Positions 24,774 through 32,977 of a stretch of DNA of 64,000 bases are shown in pieces (position 1 is the first letter of the stretch; each line of letters starts with the position of its first letter). Position numbers and translations under genes: made by a program. The notes under the pieces were generated by a model. The model searched no databases, had not been told where the DNA came from, and worked only from the letters and a program-made list of their open reading frames with translations. Origin of the DNA: Streptomyces spororaveus. GTDB lineage: Bacteria > Actinomycetota > Actinomycetes > Streptomycetales > Streptomycetaceae. Location: positions 4,230,001-4,294,000 of the forward strand of contig NZ_BNED01000005.1 in NCBI RefSeq assembly GCF_016755875.1, in the 5' to 3' direction.

Positions 24774-25691
24774 ATGAGCAAGCACGTCCTGGCCCAGAAC
24801 CAGTACGGCAAGGCCGAGAACCGCATCGTGAAGGTCACCCGCAAGGGCGGCGACGGTTCCTGGCACGAGATCCGCGACCTCAACGTCTCGGTCGCGCTCC
24901 GCGGTGAATTCCGCGATGTCCACCTCACCGGCGACAACGCCAACTGCCTGCCGACCGACACCACCAAGAACACGGTGTACGCCTTCGGCAAGGAGCACGG
25001 CATCGACTCCCCCGAGGCCTTCGGCATCCTGCTCGCCAAGCACTTCGTCTCCTCGCAGCAGCCGATCCGCGAGGCCCAGATCCGCATCGAGGAGTACGTG
25101 TGGGACCGCATCCCGGTCCCCACGCGCAAGGAGCAGCACTCCTTCGTCCGCAAGGGCCAGGAGGTGCGCACCGCGCAGATCACCTACAGCGAGACGACGG
25201 GCCTGCAGGTCATCTCGGGCCTGAAGGACCTGACGGTGATGAACTCGACGAACTCCGAGTTCCACGGCTACATCAAGGACAAGTACACGACCCTGCAGGA
25301 GGCGTACGACCGCATCCTGGCGACCAAGGTCACCGCGCGCTGGGCGCACTCGGCGCTGGCCGCCGACGACGCCGGGTACGACTGGGACCAGGCCTACAAG
25401 AAGGTCCGCAAGAACCTGCTGGAAGCCTTCGCGGAGACGTACTCGTACTCGCTGCAGCAGACCCTGAACCAGATGGCCGAGCGCGTGCTCGACAACTGCC
25501 CCAAGGTCAACGAAGTGCGCCTCAACCTCCCCAACAAGCACCACTTCCTCGTCGACCTGGAGCCCTTCGGCCTCAAGAACGACAACGAGGTCTACTTCGC
25601 GGCGGACCGCATGTACGGCCTGATCGAGGGCACCATCCACCGCGACGGCGTGCAGCCGGTGATCGCCACGTCCGACTGGATCGTCGCGTGA
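24774..25691 (+). CDS. urate oxidase (factor-independent urate hydroxylase)
   Basis: A 305-residue uricase of full length with two T-fold modules. Landmarks are YGKAENRIVKVTRKG with the catalytic Lys, the TDTTKNTVYAFGKEHGI signature with the catalytic Thr, TGLKDLTVMNSTNSEFHGY-type core seen here as GLKDLTVMNSTNSEFHG, and NKHHFLVDLEPFGLKNDNEV near the C-terminus. It converts urate to 5-hydroxyisourate without a cofactor. The other purine-catabolism genes are not in the window. Start ATG 24774 has GAAGGAAG upstream, and a long 280-base upstream region may hold its regulation. Confidence 0.97.
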   Translation: MSKHVLAQNQYGKAENRIVKVTRKGGDGSWHEIRDLNVSVALRGEFRDVHLTGDNANCLPTDTTKNTVYAFGKEHGIDSPEAFGILLAKHFVSSQQPIREAQIRIEEYVWDRIPVPTRKEQHSFVRKGQEVRTAQITYSETTGLQVISGLKDLTVMNSTNSEFHGYIKDKYTTLQEAYDRILATKVTARWAHSALAADDAGYDWDQAYKKVRKNLLEAFAETYSYSLQQTLNQMAERVLDNCPKVNEVRLNLPNKHHFLVDLEPFGLKNDNEVYFAADRMYGLIEGTIHRDGVQPVIATSDWIVA

Positions 25692-25709
25692 CGCGCGGCT
25701 GACCGCCCG

Positions 25710-25744
25710 TTCGGCCCGGACCGCGTCGCGGGGTCCGGGCCGAA
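25710..25744. terminator. bidirectional terminator after urate oxidase
   Basis: A perfect 13-bp stem 25710-25722 with 25732-25744 and a 9-nt loop, followed by TCGTTT. It lies between the convergent urate oxidase and phosphatase-like genes. Confidence 0.8.
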
Positions 25745-25749
25745 TCGTT

Positions 25750-26214
25750 TCACCCCGGCTGCTGCTCGTCCTGCCTCTGGCCGATCAGCAGGTTCCAGCG
25801 CCCCGACCGCCCGGTGAGGGTGGTCACCGACTCCGGCCGTACGTCGAGCCGCCAGAAAGCCGCCGCGGGCAGCTCCAGGGCGTGCACCACGGCCGCCCGT
25901 ACGACGGCCTGCTCGACCACCAACCGGTGCGTGCCCTCGGCCAGGCCCGCCAGTTCCGCCCCGACGCGGGCGATCAGCGCGTCCACGGACTCCCCGCCCG
26001 GCGGCGCGTACGCGGCATCGGACAGCCAGGCCCGCACGGCCGCCGGATCCCGGCCCGCCACCTCGTCCAGGGTGCGCCCGGCCCACTCACCCGTGGCGAG
26101 ACCACGCAGCCCCTCGTGGCCCGGGCACGGCCGGGCGTGACCGAAGCGGCCCTGACGGGCGTCTGCGTCCAGAGGGAAGCTGACCAGTCGAACTCGTACC
26201 AACGGGGTCTTCAT
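25750..26214 (-). CDS. degenerate histidine-phosphatase-like protein at the cobalt locus
   Basis: A 154-residue protein with the overall frame of the phosphoglycerate-mutase/histidine phosphatase family: GLATGEWAGRTLDEVAG, PPGGESVDALIARVGAEL and the terminal WRLDVRPESVTTLTGRSGRWNLL. The N-terminal RHGE is replaced by LVSFPLD and the second SHG by VVEQAVVRAA, so both catalytic histidines are missing. It is divergent from the riboswitch-controlled cbtB-cbtA genes. In actinobacteria such proteins recur beside CbtAB, suggesting a cobalt/cobalamin-linked non-catalytic role. The ATG at 26214 has no ribosome site and may be leaderless. Confidence 0.75.
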   Translation of the reverse strand: MKTPLVRVRLVSFPLDADARQGRFGHARPCPGHEGLRGLATGEWAGRTLDEVAGRDPAAVRAWLSDAAYAPPGGESVDALIARVGAELAGLAEGTHRLVVEQAVVRAAVVHALELPAAAFWRLDVRPESVTTLTGRSGRWNLLIGQRQDEQQPG

Positions 26215-26258
26215 AAGGGGAGCGTAAGCGCGGTACGGTCGCAAATGGTTCAATTGAC

Positions 26259-26358
26259 CTACGACGGAACGACGGAAGCCCGGTGAGAATCCGGCACGGT
26301 CGCGCCACTGTGAAACCTCCCGGAGGGGGGAGGAAAGTCAGACCCGCCACCGTCGTAG
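26259..26358 (+). ncRNA. cobalamin riboswitch
   Basis: The paired ends CTACGACGG (26259-26267) and CCGTCGTAG (26350-26358) close the P1 helix. Inside lie AAGCCCGGTGAGAATCCGGC and the B12 box GCGCCACTGTGA at 26302-26313, then AGTCAGACCCGCC. The expression platform before cbtB contains CCTC pairing with the GAGG of its ribosome site. Adenosyl- or aquocobalamin binding should switch off cobalt uptake when B12 is sufficient. Confidence 0.93.
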
Positions 26359-26403
26359 CGAGCACCACTGACCGGGACGCGTGTTCCCTCTGGAGGTTCT
26401 GCC

Positions 26404-26619
26404 ATGGCCCACTCCGCCGTGCCCACGACGAACTCACCCGCCGTCGCCCCCATCTCGCTCTCCGCACTGGCCCCCTGGGCCGTGTTCGTCGGCATCCTCA
26501 TGCTCGTCCTGCTGTACTTCGTCGGCGCCGAGCAGGGCGCCACCTCGGTCTTCGAAGGGGAGACCATCCACGAATGGCTGCACGACGGCCGCCACCTGCT
26601 CGGTTTCCCCTGCCACTGA
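26404..26619 (+). CDS. cbtB: cobalt transporter subunit CbtB
   Basis: A 71-residue one-helix membrane protein. The transmembrane segment is about residues 23-42 (PWAVFVGILMLVLLYFVGAE), and the C-terminal tail has the CbtB histidine motif HEWLHDGRHLLGFPCH, which would bind cobalt. It starts at ATG 26404 behind TGGAGG, directly after the cobalamin riboswitch. It forms the transporter with CbtA encoded 50 bases downstream. Confidence 0.93.
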   Translation: MAHSAVPTTNSPAVAPISLSALAPWAVFVGILMLVLLYFVGAEQGATSVFEGETIHEWLHDGRHLLGFPCH

Positions 26620-26669
26620 CTCCCCTGCCGCCAACCGGCGTCCGACGTCTCAGCAAGGGAACAGAACCG

Positions 26670-27437
26670 ATGACTTCCACTTCTCCGGGTGGGGTCTCCC
26701 CCCGCACCCTGCTCGTCCGCGGCATGCTCGCCGGCCTGCTGGCCGGCGTGGCCGCGTTCCTCGTCGCCTACCTTCTCGGCGAGTCCAAGGTGGACGCGGC
26801 GATCGCCATCGAAGAAGCCGCCGCGGCCGGTCACGACCACGGCGAGGACGCGCCGGTCAGCCGGGCCCTCCAGGCCACGGCCGGCCTCGGCACGGGCGTA
26901 CTGCTCTACGCGGTCGCGCTCGGCGGCATCGCCGCGCTCGTCTACTGCTTCGCCCTGGGCCGCATCGGCCGCTTCGGCCCCCGGGCCACGGCCGCACTGG
27001 TCACCGGGGGTCTGTACGTCACCGTGACACTGGTGCCGTTCTTCAAGTACCCCGCCAATCCCCCCGCCGTGGGCGACCCCGAGACCGCCGCCCGGCGGAC
27101 CGCCCTCTACCTCCTGATGATCACCCTGAGCGTGCTGGTGGCGGCCGGCGCACTGATCCTCGGGCGACGGCTCGCGCCGAAGCTCGGCAACTGGAACGCG
27201 TCGGTCGTCGCCGGCGCGGCCTTCGTCCTGGTCATCGGCGTCTCGTACGCCGTGCTGCCCGGCATCGACGAGGTCCCGGCGGGCTTCCCGGCCGCGCTGA
27301 TCTGGGAGTTCCGCCTCGCGTCCCTGGCCATCCAGACGGCACTGTGGACGACTTTCGGCCTGGCATTCGGTTTTCTAGCCGACCGGGCCCTTGTGCCCGC
27401 CTCCGCACGCAAGGAGGCTGTGCAGCCGACCAGTTGA
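26670..27437 (+). CDS. cbtA: cobalt transporter subunit CbtA
   Basis: A 255-residue membrane protein with about six hydrophobic helices. After the first helix a periplasmic loop carries AAGHDHGEDAP, the histidine-rich metal site of CbtA; VPFFKYPANPPAVGDPETA is the other conserved loop. Together with CbtB it imports Co2+ for cobalamin synthesis. Start ATG 26670 with CAAGGGA upstream. It is under the same riboswitch as cbtB. Confidence 0.93.
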   Translation: MTSTSPGGVSPRTLLVRGMLAGLLAGVAAFLVAYLLGESKVDAAIAIEEAAAAGHDHGEDAPVSRALQATAGLGTGVLLYAVALGGIAALVYCFALGRIGRFGPRATAALVTGGLYVTVTLVPFFKYPANPPAVGDPETAARRTALYLLMITLSVLVAAGALILGRRLAPKLGNWNASVVAGAAFVLVIGVSYAVLPGIDEVPAGFPAALIWEFRLASLAIQTALWTTFGLAFGFLADRALVPASARKEAVQPTS

Positions 27438-27458
27438 GCACGAGGGGGCCGGTAGTAC

Positions 27459-27707
27459 ATGGCGACGGCAATCAGGCAGTGGCGGGGCTGGACGGGCGCG
27501 GCCCCGTTCTGGCTGAACTCGCTCCTGCTGCTCCTGGCCCCCTGCTGTGCCGTCACGCTCTTCGGGCAGATCGGGATCATCGCCGCGCTGGCCGCACTGG
27601 GCGGCCTGGCCCGCCACCTCTGGTACGGCGACTACGGCCACCCGGCCATGCACCTGGCCGGCGCGCTGATGGGAGCGGGCACGGCCGCCTTCGTCATGTG
27701 CGCCTAA
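27459..27707 (+). CDS. small membrane protein, third gene of the cobalt operon
   Basis: An 82-residue protein with two to three hydrophobic helices (LNSLLLLLAPCCAVTLF at about 19-35, IGIIAALAALGG at 38-49, and a C-terminal AGALMGAGTAAFVM). It contains APCC and two His residues in YGDYGHPAMHLAG, possible metal ligands. It starts 21 bases after cbtA and so is probably riboswitch-controlled too. The family is not recognised; a third component or maturation partner of the cobalt importer is an inference from position. Confidence 0.7.
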   Translation: MATAIRQWRGWTGAAPFWLNSLLLLLAPCCAVTLFGQIGIIAALAALGGLARHLWYGDYGHPAMHLAGALMGAGTAAFVMCA

Positions 27708-27928
27708 GGGGTGCCTCGCCGATCGGGCTCTCACCCGTTCGGGCGCATGGCCGCCGGCCCGGGCATCCGGCGGGTGGACCCGTCACGATCTGCGAAGACT
27801 CCCCGAACGGGCGACGACACGCCCGTGACGTCATGTCAGTCCACCGTGTTGCACGGGGTGCCGATGGGCAGAGGAGGTGTCCACTGCTCACATGACCCGG
27901 CCGTCCGTGCCGGACAGGAGGGAATCCC

Positions 27929-28528
27929 ATGCCCCGCGCCCAGTGGGTCGTCGCCTCGCTGACGGTGGTTCTGCTGTCCACCGGAATCGCGGTGTTGCAG
28001 CGGACCGAGGGTGCCCGGCCCTCGGCCGTGACCACCGACGACTCGCTGCCCTCGCGGGCGTTGGGGCTGTCCGGCCACCGCCGGCTGGTGCGGGAGCTGG
28101 AGCAGTCCGGCGAACACACCCCCGGCACGGGGGCCCGGTCACCGAGGACCGCCCCCGGGCCGCTGCGGGCGGTCAAGGGACCGCTGCGGGCCGCGCGGCC
28201 CCTTCGGTTGCGCATCCCGAGCCTGGGCGTGGACGTACCGCTGACCGGCGACCGCGCCGGGGTCGCCTGGGACACGGGGGGACCGGCACCGGGTGCGGAA
28301 GGTACCGCGGTGGTGACCGTTGAAGGGCTTCGGCTCGGCGAGTTGCGGCGGGGCCGGACCATCGAGATCCCCCGCGCGGACAGCCGTACGGCCGTGTTCA
28401 CCGTCGTACGGATCTCCCCCGGCAGGACCTCCGGTCACGAGGGCCGGCCCGCCCGGGCTCAGCTGCGGCTGGTCGACGGTGAGACCGCCGTGCTGGCCCG
28501 GCTGACCGGGCAGCGCCGCACCCGCTGA
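27929..28528 (+). CDS. sortase-like protein without visible catalytic residues
   Basis: A 199-residue exported or anchored protein with an N-terminal hydrophobic segment (residues 5-22). The stretch PLRLRIPSLGVDVPLTG matches the entry strand of class E/F sortases, and VAWDTGGPAPGAEGTAVVT matches the W...G..PG..G.aV segment. The catalytic His, which should follow as GHvD, is replaced by VTVEGL, and no TC catalytic Cys precedes the end. It therefore looks like a sortase fold without transpeptidase activity. Start supported by AGGAGGG. Confidence 0.65.
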   Translation: MPRAQWVVASLTVVLLSTGIAVLQRTEGARPSAVTTDDSLPSRALGLSGHRRLVRELEQSGEHTPGTGARSPRTAPGPLRAVKGPLRAARPLRLRIPSLGVDVPLTGDRAGVAWDTGGPAPGAEGTAVVTVEGLRLGELRRGRTIEIPRADSRTAVFTVVRISPGRTSGHEGRPARAQLRLVDGETAVLARLTGQRRTR

Positions 28529-28642
28529 GCCGACCGGCCCGGTCGGCGGTCTGTCAGCCGTGGGGGGTGTCTTCGTCCCCCGGTCGGGGGCTTCTTGAGG
28601 TCCGGACGGGAGTCGCCCGGCGCGGCGGGGCACACCCCTCGC

Positions 28643-29026
28643 ATGAGCGGGAGGCATCCAGCACGTTCGGCACTGGCCAGGGCTCTGACCGTGGCCTGTG
28701 TCGTGCTGCTGTGCGTCTTCGGCGCCGGTCCGGCCGGCGCCTCGGCCGCCGAGTTCCGCCCCGCCTCCACCGCGCCCGCCGCGCCGGGCGCCCCCGCCGA
28801 GTCCCCCGAGCCCGGCGAGGGCCAGTCCGATCCGGCTCCGGCCACCGACCCCGAGGCACGGGCGGCCGTACGGACGTTCACGCGCGGGCTGCCCGGCGTA
28901 CGACGGGCACCGCTCGCGGTGTTTCACGTGGAACAACCGGCTGACGCGCCGCGCGGACCCGCCGCGGAGGCGGCCGAACCGGCCCTGTCCCGGCGGACGG
29001 TGCGGAGTGTGGTCCTGCGCTGCTGA
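28643..29026 (+). CDS. secreted Pro/Ala-rich protein, contains a parS-like site
   Basis: A 127-residue protein with a signal peptide (about residues 1-34, ending ASA-AE), then a Pro/Ala/Glu-rich linker and a short basic region. It ends in Cys. No family is recognised. Codons for VFHVEQ (nt 28920-28935) coincide with a ParB-box-like sequence, so the DNA may be constrained for chromosome segregation rather than only for the protein. The ribosome site is weak and the gene could be over-called. Confidence 0.55.
   Translation: MSGRHPARSALARALTVACVVLLCVFGAGPAGASAAEFRPASTAPAAPGAPAESPEPGEGQSDPAPATDPEARAAVRTFTRGLPGVRRAPLAVFHVEQPADAPRGPAAEAAEPALSRRTVRSVVLRC
28920..28935. other. parS-like ParB-binding site (one mismatch)
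   Basis: TGTTTCACGTGGAACA differs at one position from the palindromic bacterial parS core TGTTTCACGTGAAACA. Streptomyces chromosomes carry many such sites clustered near oriC. It lies inside a predicted short gene. Confidence 0.7.
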
Positions 29027-29083
29027 GCGGACCGAGGTCCGAACGCAGCCCCCACACCCCCCTGAGCACCGTGAGGTTCCGCC

Positions 29084-29308
29084 ATGCCCATCGACCCGTA
29101 CGCCGCACTGAACGCCATGCTCCGCGCCGAGGTCACCCGGTTCTCCCCGCCGGTCCGGCAGACCGAGCCGGCCGCGTCACCGACGGCCACGGCCACGGCC
29201 ACAGCCACGCCCGGAGCCACCGCCACGGGCACGGGCACGGCCGTCGAGGCCGAGAGCGAACCGCGGCGAACCGCCCCCGCGGCCGCCCCCGCGGATTCGG
29301 CCGCGTAG
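29084..29308 (+). CDS. short low-complexity protein
   Basis: A 74-residue protein starting at ATG 29084 with GAGG upstream. The first 25 residues are well composed (MPIDPYAALNAMLRAEVTRF), and the rest is an Ala/Thr/Pro run (ATATATATPGATATGTGTA) caused by a GCCACG-type DNA repeat. No membrane segment. It is followed by a 20-bp terminator. Function unknown; it may be a real small protein or a fortuitous frame. Confidence 0.5.
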   Translation: MPIDPYAALNAMLRAEVTRFSPPVRQTEPAASPTATATATATPGATATGTGTAVEAESEPRRTAPAAAPADSAA

Positions 29309-29317
29309 GAACCGCGC

Positions 29318-29362
29318 GGACGCGCCAGGAGCGCCGGGGGTACCGGCGCTCCTGGCGCGTCC
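29318..29362. terminator. 20-bp perfect hairpin terminator
   Basis: Arms 29318-29337 and 29343-29362 pair perfectly over 20 bp with a GGGTA loop, between a + strand and a convergent - strand gene. Confidence 0.85.
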
Positions 29363-29377
29363 CGGCGGGCGGCCGGC

Positions 29378-29785
29378 TCAGTCCTCGTGCGTGTAGTAGC
29401 GGTAGAAGGCCGCCGCGCCGACGCCCGCGGCGACGGCGAGGCCCACCACCACGGACTTGAGGATCGACTGGTCGGTGAGGCTGTGCAGATAGCCCACCGC
29501 GATGCCGCCGAAGGCTCCGTAGGCGGCGGCGTGGACCTCGCGCATCATCCGGGGACCGACCCTGGCCAGGGCGAACATGATCCCTGCGAAGATCACGCCG
29601 CAGAGGATCCCGTAGAAGACGTTGGCCGTGGTCACCGGACCCGCCTGGCGCTCGATGAAGGCGGCCCAGACTCCGTAGACGAGTCCGAGGAGCAGCGGCC
29701 CCACGAACGCGCTCTTGTGCAGGTGGGTCTTGCTCGCCGTCCGCCGCTGCTGCCGCCCGAAGGCGCTGGGTGCCGCATGTGCCAT
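29378..29785 (-). CDS. small integral membrane protein
   Basis: A 135-residue protein with four hydrophobic segments (about residues 28-44, 52-73, 87-100, 112-128) and a positively charged N-terminus. The motif ANVFYGILCGVIFAGIMFAL and the AYGAFGGIAVGYLHSL stretch look like a conserved Streptomyces membrane family, but I do not know its function. The start ATG 29785 has GAGGAG upstream. Confidence 0.75.
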   Translation of the reverse strand: MAHAAPSAFGRQQRRTASKTHLHKSAFVGPLLLGLVYGVWAAFIERQAGPVTTANVFYGILCGVIFAGIMFALARVGPRMMREVHAAAYGAFGGIAVGYLHSLTDQSILKSVVVGLAVAAGVGAAAFYRYYTHED

Positions 29786-29943
29786 GACGGGCTCCTCTCT
29801 CCCATCCTCAAGGGCACACCCCCCGCCCCCGACCGGCAAGTGGATCAGCGGTCCGGCCCACGGCCCGGCGAGCCGGGCGCCCAGCCGCTCGGGCCCAGGC
29901 GTCCCACCACCCGCCCGCAGCAACACCGCTCGCGGCCGCTCCC

Positions 29944-30792
29944 GTGTTCGCATTCCCTGGTGACGTGCGCACCATCCTGTCGTCGGTCCTCATCGTGCTC
30001 GTGACCCTTCTGGTGCCCGCGAGCGCCGTCGCGTACTGGGCCGACCGCGAGCTGGGCGACGCCGACCGGTACACGGCCGCCATGTCCCCCCTCGCCGAGA
30101 ACCCGAAGGTGCAGGAGGTCGTCGTCACCCAGGTCTCGCGCGCCCTCGCCGGGCAGATCGACGCGGGCCCCTTCCAGATCGGGGTGGACACCCTCCTCGG
30201 CGAGGCCCTGCACTCCTTCGCCGGCACCGCCGCCTACCGCACCGCCTGGGACGCGGCCAACCGCGCCGCCCACGTGGCTTTCCTCGACGCCCTCACCACC
30301 GGCCACGGCGACGCCCTCACCATCGACCTGGCGCCCGTCATCGCGCAGGTCAGGGGCGATCTCGTCGCCGACGAGGTGCCCTTCGCCGACCGCATCCCGG
30401 TGACCCACCTGACCGTGAAGGTCATGGAGTACGACAACCTCGCCGCTCTCCGGAAGGGCTTCCACATGCTTCAGGTCGCCGGCGTCTGGCTTCCCGTACT
30501 GACCCTGGTCCTGGCCGCGGCGGCCATCGCCGTCGCGGTCCACCGGCGGCGCGCCGTCATGGCCACCGGAGTGGGACTGGCGGTCGGGGCGGGACTGCTG
30601 TGGCTCGCGGTGGACGTGTGCCGCCGGCTCACCCTGGACGATCTGCCCGCCGACATCGACCGGCCCGCAGCCGGCGCGGTGTACGACGCCCTCACCGCGT
30701 ACCTGCGCACCACCGCCTGGGTGGTGCTGCTGATCGGGCTCGCCGCCGTACTCGCCGCATGGGTGATGGGCCGACTACGCCGCACCCCATAA
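29944..30792 (+). CDS. membrane protein with large extracytoplasmic loop
   Basis: A protein of up to 282 residues (GTG 29944; a GTG at 29965 is equally possible). One N-terminal transmembrane helix (about 11-31) is followed by an extracytoplasmic domain of about 150 residues. That domain is helical (MSPLAENPKVQEVVVTQVSRAL and FAGTAAYRTAWDAANRAAHVAF), and three further helices near residues 178-200, 205-225 and 255-275 follow. This layout is common in uncharacterised Streptomyces envelope proteins. No catalytic motif seen. Confidence 0.75.
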   Translation: MFAFPGDVRTILSSVLIVLVTLLVPASAVAYWADRELGDADRYTAAMSPLAENPKVQEVVVTQVSRALAGQIDAGPFQIGVDTLLGEALHSFAGTAAYRTAWDAANRAAHVAFLDALTTGHGDALTIDLAPVIAQVRGDLVADEVPFADRIPVTHLTVKVMEYDNLAALRKGFHMLQVAGVWLPVLTLVLAAAAIAVAVHRRRAVMATGVGLAVGAGLLWLAVDVCRRLTLDDLPADIDRPAAGAVYDALTAYLRTTAWVVLLIGLAAVLAAWVMGRLRRTP

Positions 30793-30874
30793 GCTCGGAA
30801 GGTACCCACACGCGCAGAACCACGTAGAAGATCCCAGAAGAGCCGATTCGCGAGCGGCGGGCACGGAAGCGGGA

Positions 30875-32869
30875 ATGAGCACCGAACGCACCGAACACAT
30901 ACCTTCGCGGCGAGCCCGGCACCATCCGCTGGCCCCGCCGGCCTGGCTGCTGGGCGGTCTGAAGCCCAGCACCGCCCCGATCCCGTGGGCCGCCGTGGCC
31001 CGTGCCTCGGTCGCGATGTCCGTCCCGCTCGCGGTCGGCTTCGCCCTGGACGAGCCCGAATACGGCGCGCTCGCCTCCATGGGCGCCCTCGCCGGGGTCC
31101 TCGGCGACACCGCCGACGCCTACCGGATGCGCGTCCTGAACATCGCCGTCCCCCAGGTCGTCGGCGCGGTCGGAGTCGCGCTGGGCACCCTGGTGTACGG
31201 CCACGGCTGGCTGGCCGTCGCAGCCCTCACCCTCATCGCCCTCGTCTCCGGGATGATCTCCTCCATCGGCACGGTCGCCTCCGTGTCCGGACTGCTGCTC
31301 CTGCTCAACGCCGTGATCGGCGCCGGGCTGCCGCTGCCCGAACCCTGGTGGACGGCACCGCTGCTGCTGACCGCGGGCGGACTGTTCGTCCTCGCGCTGA
31401 CCCTGCTGGGCTGGCCGCTGCGCGGCCGCCGGCCGGAACGCACCGCCGTCGCCGACACCTACCGGGCGCTGGCCGACGCCCTGGAGGCCGCCGGCGGCCC
31501 CGGTGAGGTGTACGAGGAACGCCGTCAGCAGGTCACCCAGGCCATCAACCACGCCTACGACCTCGTGCTCGGCCGCCGGGCCCGGGTGCACGGGCGCAGC
31601 CCCACGCTGGTGCGGCTGCTGGCCCAGCTCAACGTGGTGATCCCGCTCGTGGAGGCCGCACCCGCCGCACACCTGCGCGGCCGGCCGCTGCCCCCCGAGA
31701 TCCCGGCGGCCGTACGGGAACTGGCCGACGCCGTCGAGGAGGGCCGCACCGGGACCCCGCTGCTGGAACTGCCCGCCGCGCACACCCCCGCCGAACGGGC
31801 CGTCGACGCGGCCCTGCGCCACGCCGCGAAGATCGTGCACGTCGCCGAACCGGACCTGAACAACGTGGACGACCGCCTCGGCCGGCCCGCCGCGCTGCGG
31901 GTCCGGGCCCGGCGGGCGGTACGCGACATGGTGCTGTCCCGGGCCTCCTGGCGGTACGGGCTGCGGCTCGCGCTGTGCATCGGGATCGCGCAGTGCCTCG
32001 TATCGGTGATCGAGGTCGAGCGGTCCTACTGGGTCGCGCTGACCGTCACCTTCGTCCTCAAGCCCGACTTCGGCTCGGTCTTCTCCCGGGCCGTGCTGCG
32101 CGCGCTCGGCACCGCGGGCGGGCTGGTCATCGCGGCCGCCGTGCTCTCCGAGGTACCGCGCGGCTGGTGGGACGTCCCCGTGATGGTGGTGCTCGCCGGG
32201 CTGATCCCCGCCTTCTCCGCCAAGGGGTACGCCTTCCAGACCGCCGCGATCACCCCGGTGATCCTGCTCCTCTCGGACCTGCTCAACCACCAGGGCTTCG
32301 ACCTGATCCGCCCCCGGCTGGTGGACAGCCTGATCGGCTGCGCCATCACCCTCGTCTTCGGCTACCTGCTGTGGCCCGAGAGCTGGCACACCCGGATCGG
32401 GCACCGACTCGCCGACACGGTGGACGACGCCGCCCGCTACGTGGAACGGGCCTTCGCCCCCGTCGCCGACGAGGCCGCGTTCGCCGTGGCACGGACCGCC
32501 CGGCTCCAGGCCCGGCGGCGTATCTACCGGGACCTGTCGGGCGTACGCAGCGAGTTCCAGCGGGCGCTGACCGAGCCGCCGCCCACCGGGGCGCGGGCCG
32601 CCGCCTGGTGGCCGCTGGTGGTCGCCGTCGAGCGGATCGTGGACGCGACCACCGCCGCCCGGGTCCGGGTCAACCACGGCGCGGCCCCACCCCCCGCCGA
32701 CGAGGTCGAGTCGATCGCGCGGCAGCTCCACGAGCTGGCGCACCGGGTGCGCAGCAGCACCGTCCCGGTCCGGGTCGACGCGGAGCCGGAGGGCGCGGCG
32801 ACGAGCGTGCTGGCCCCCGTCCACCAGGAGATCGCGGCGGCCCTGGCCATCGCCCGGCCGGAGTCCTGA
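30875..32869 (+). CDS. FUSC-family membrane protein
   Basis: A 664-residue protein with two blocks of about five to six transmembrane helices (about residues 40-190 and 360-500), separated by a cytoplasmic helical region and followed by a C-terminal cytoplasmic domain. The sequences VERSYWVALTVTFVLKPDFGSVFSRAVLRALGTAGG and GYAFQTAAITPVILLLSDL are characteristic of the FUSC/aromatic-acid exporter (AaeB/YccS) superfamily. Such proteins export small organic acids or shape the envelope. Start ATG 30875 with CGGAAGCGGGA upstream. The substrate is unknown. Confidence 0.88.
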   Translation: MSTERTEHIPSRRARHHPLAPPAWLLGGLKPSTAPIPWAAVARASVAMSVPLAVGFALDEPEYGALASMGALAGVLGDTADAYRMRVLNIAVPQVVGAVGVALGTLVYGHGWLAVAALTLIALVSGMISSIGTVASVSGLLLLLNAVIGAGLPLPEPWWTAPLLLTAGGLFVLALTLLGWPLRGRRPERTAVADTYRALADALEAAGGPGEVYEERRQQVTQAINHAYDLVLGRRARVHGRSPTLVRLLAQLNVVIPLVEAAPAAHLRGRPLPPEIPAAVRELADAVEEGRTGTPLLELPAAHTPAERAVDAALRHAAKIVHVAEPDLNNVDDRLGRPAALRVRARRAVRDMVLSRASWRYGLRLALCIGIAQCLVSVIEVERSYWVALTVTFVLKPDFGSVFSRAVLRALGTAGGLVIAAAVLSEVPRGWWDVPVMVVLAGLIPAFSAKGYAFQTAAITPVILLLSDLLNHQGFDLIRPRLVDSLIGCAITLVFGYLLWPESWHTRIGHRLADTVDDAARYVERAFAPVADEAAFAVARTARLQARRRIYRDLSGVRSEFQRALTEPPPTGARAAAWWPLVVAVERIVDATTAARVRVNHGAAPPPADEVESIARQLHELAHRVRSSTVPVRVDAEPEGAATSVLAPVHQEIAAALAIARPES

Positions 32870-32977
32870 CCCGCCGCCGTCCCCGCCCGGGACGGGTCCG
32901 GGGCCGGTCCGGGACCGGCGTCCCCCGAATGGGTCGCCTCCCGGGCCGGGCGGGGGCGGACGGGGCAGCATCGGAGC

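Noticed and set aside
25750..26214. Active phosphoglycerate mutase or CobC phosphatase
   Set aside because: Neither catalytic histidine motif is present.
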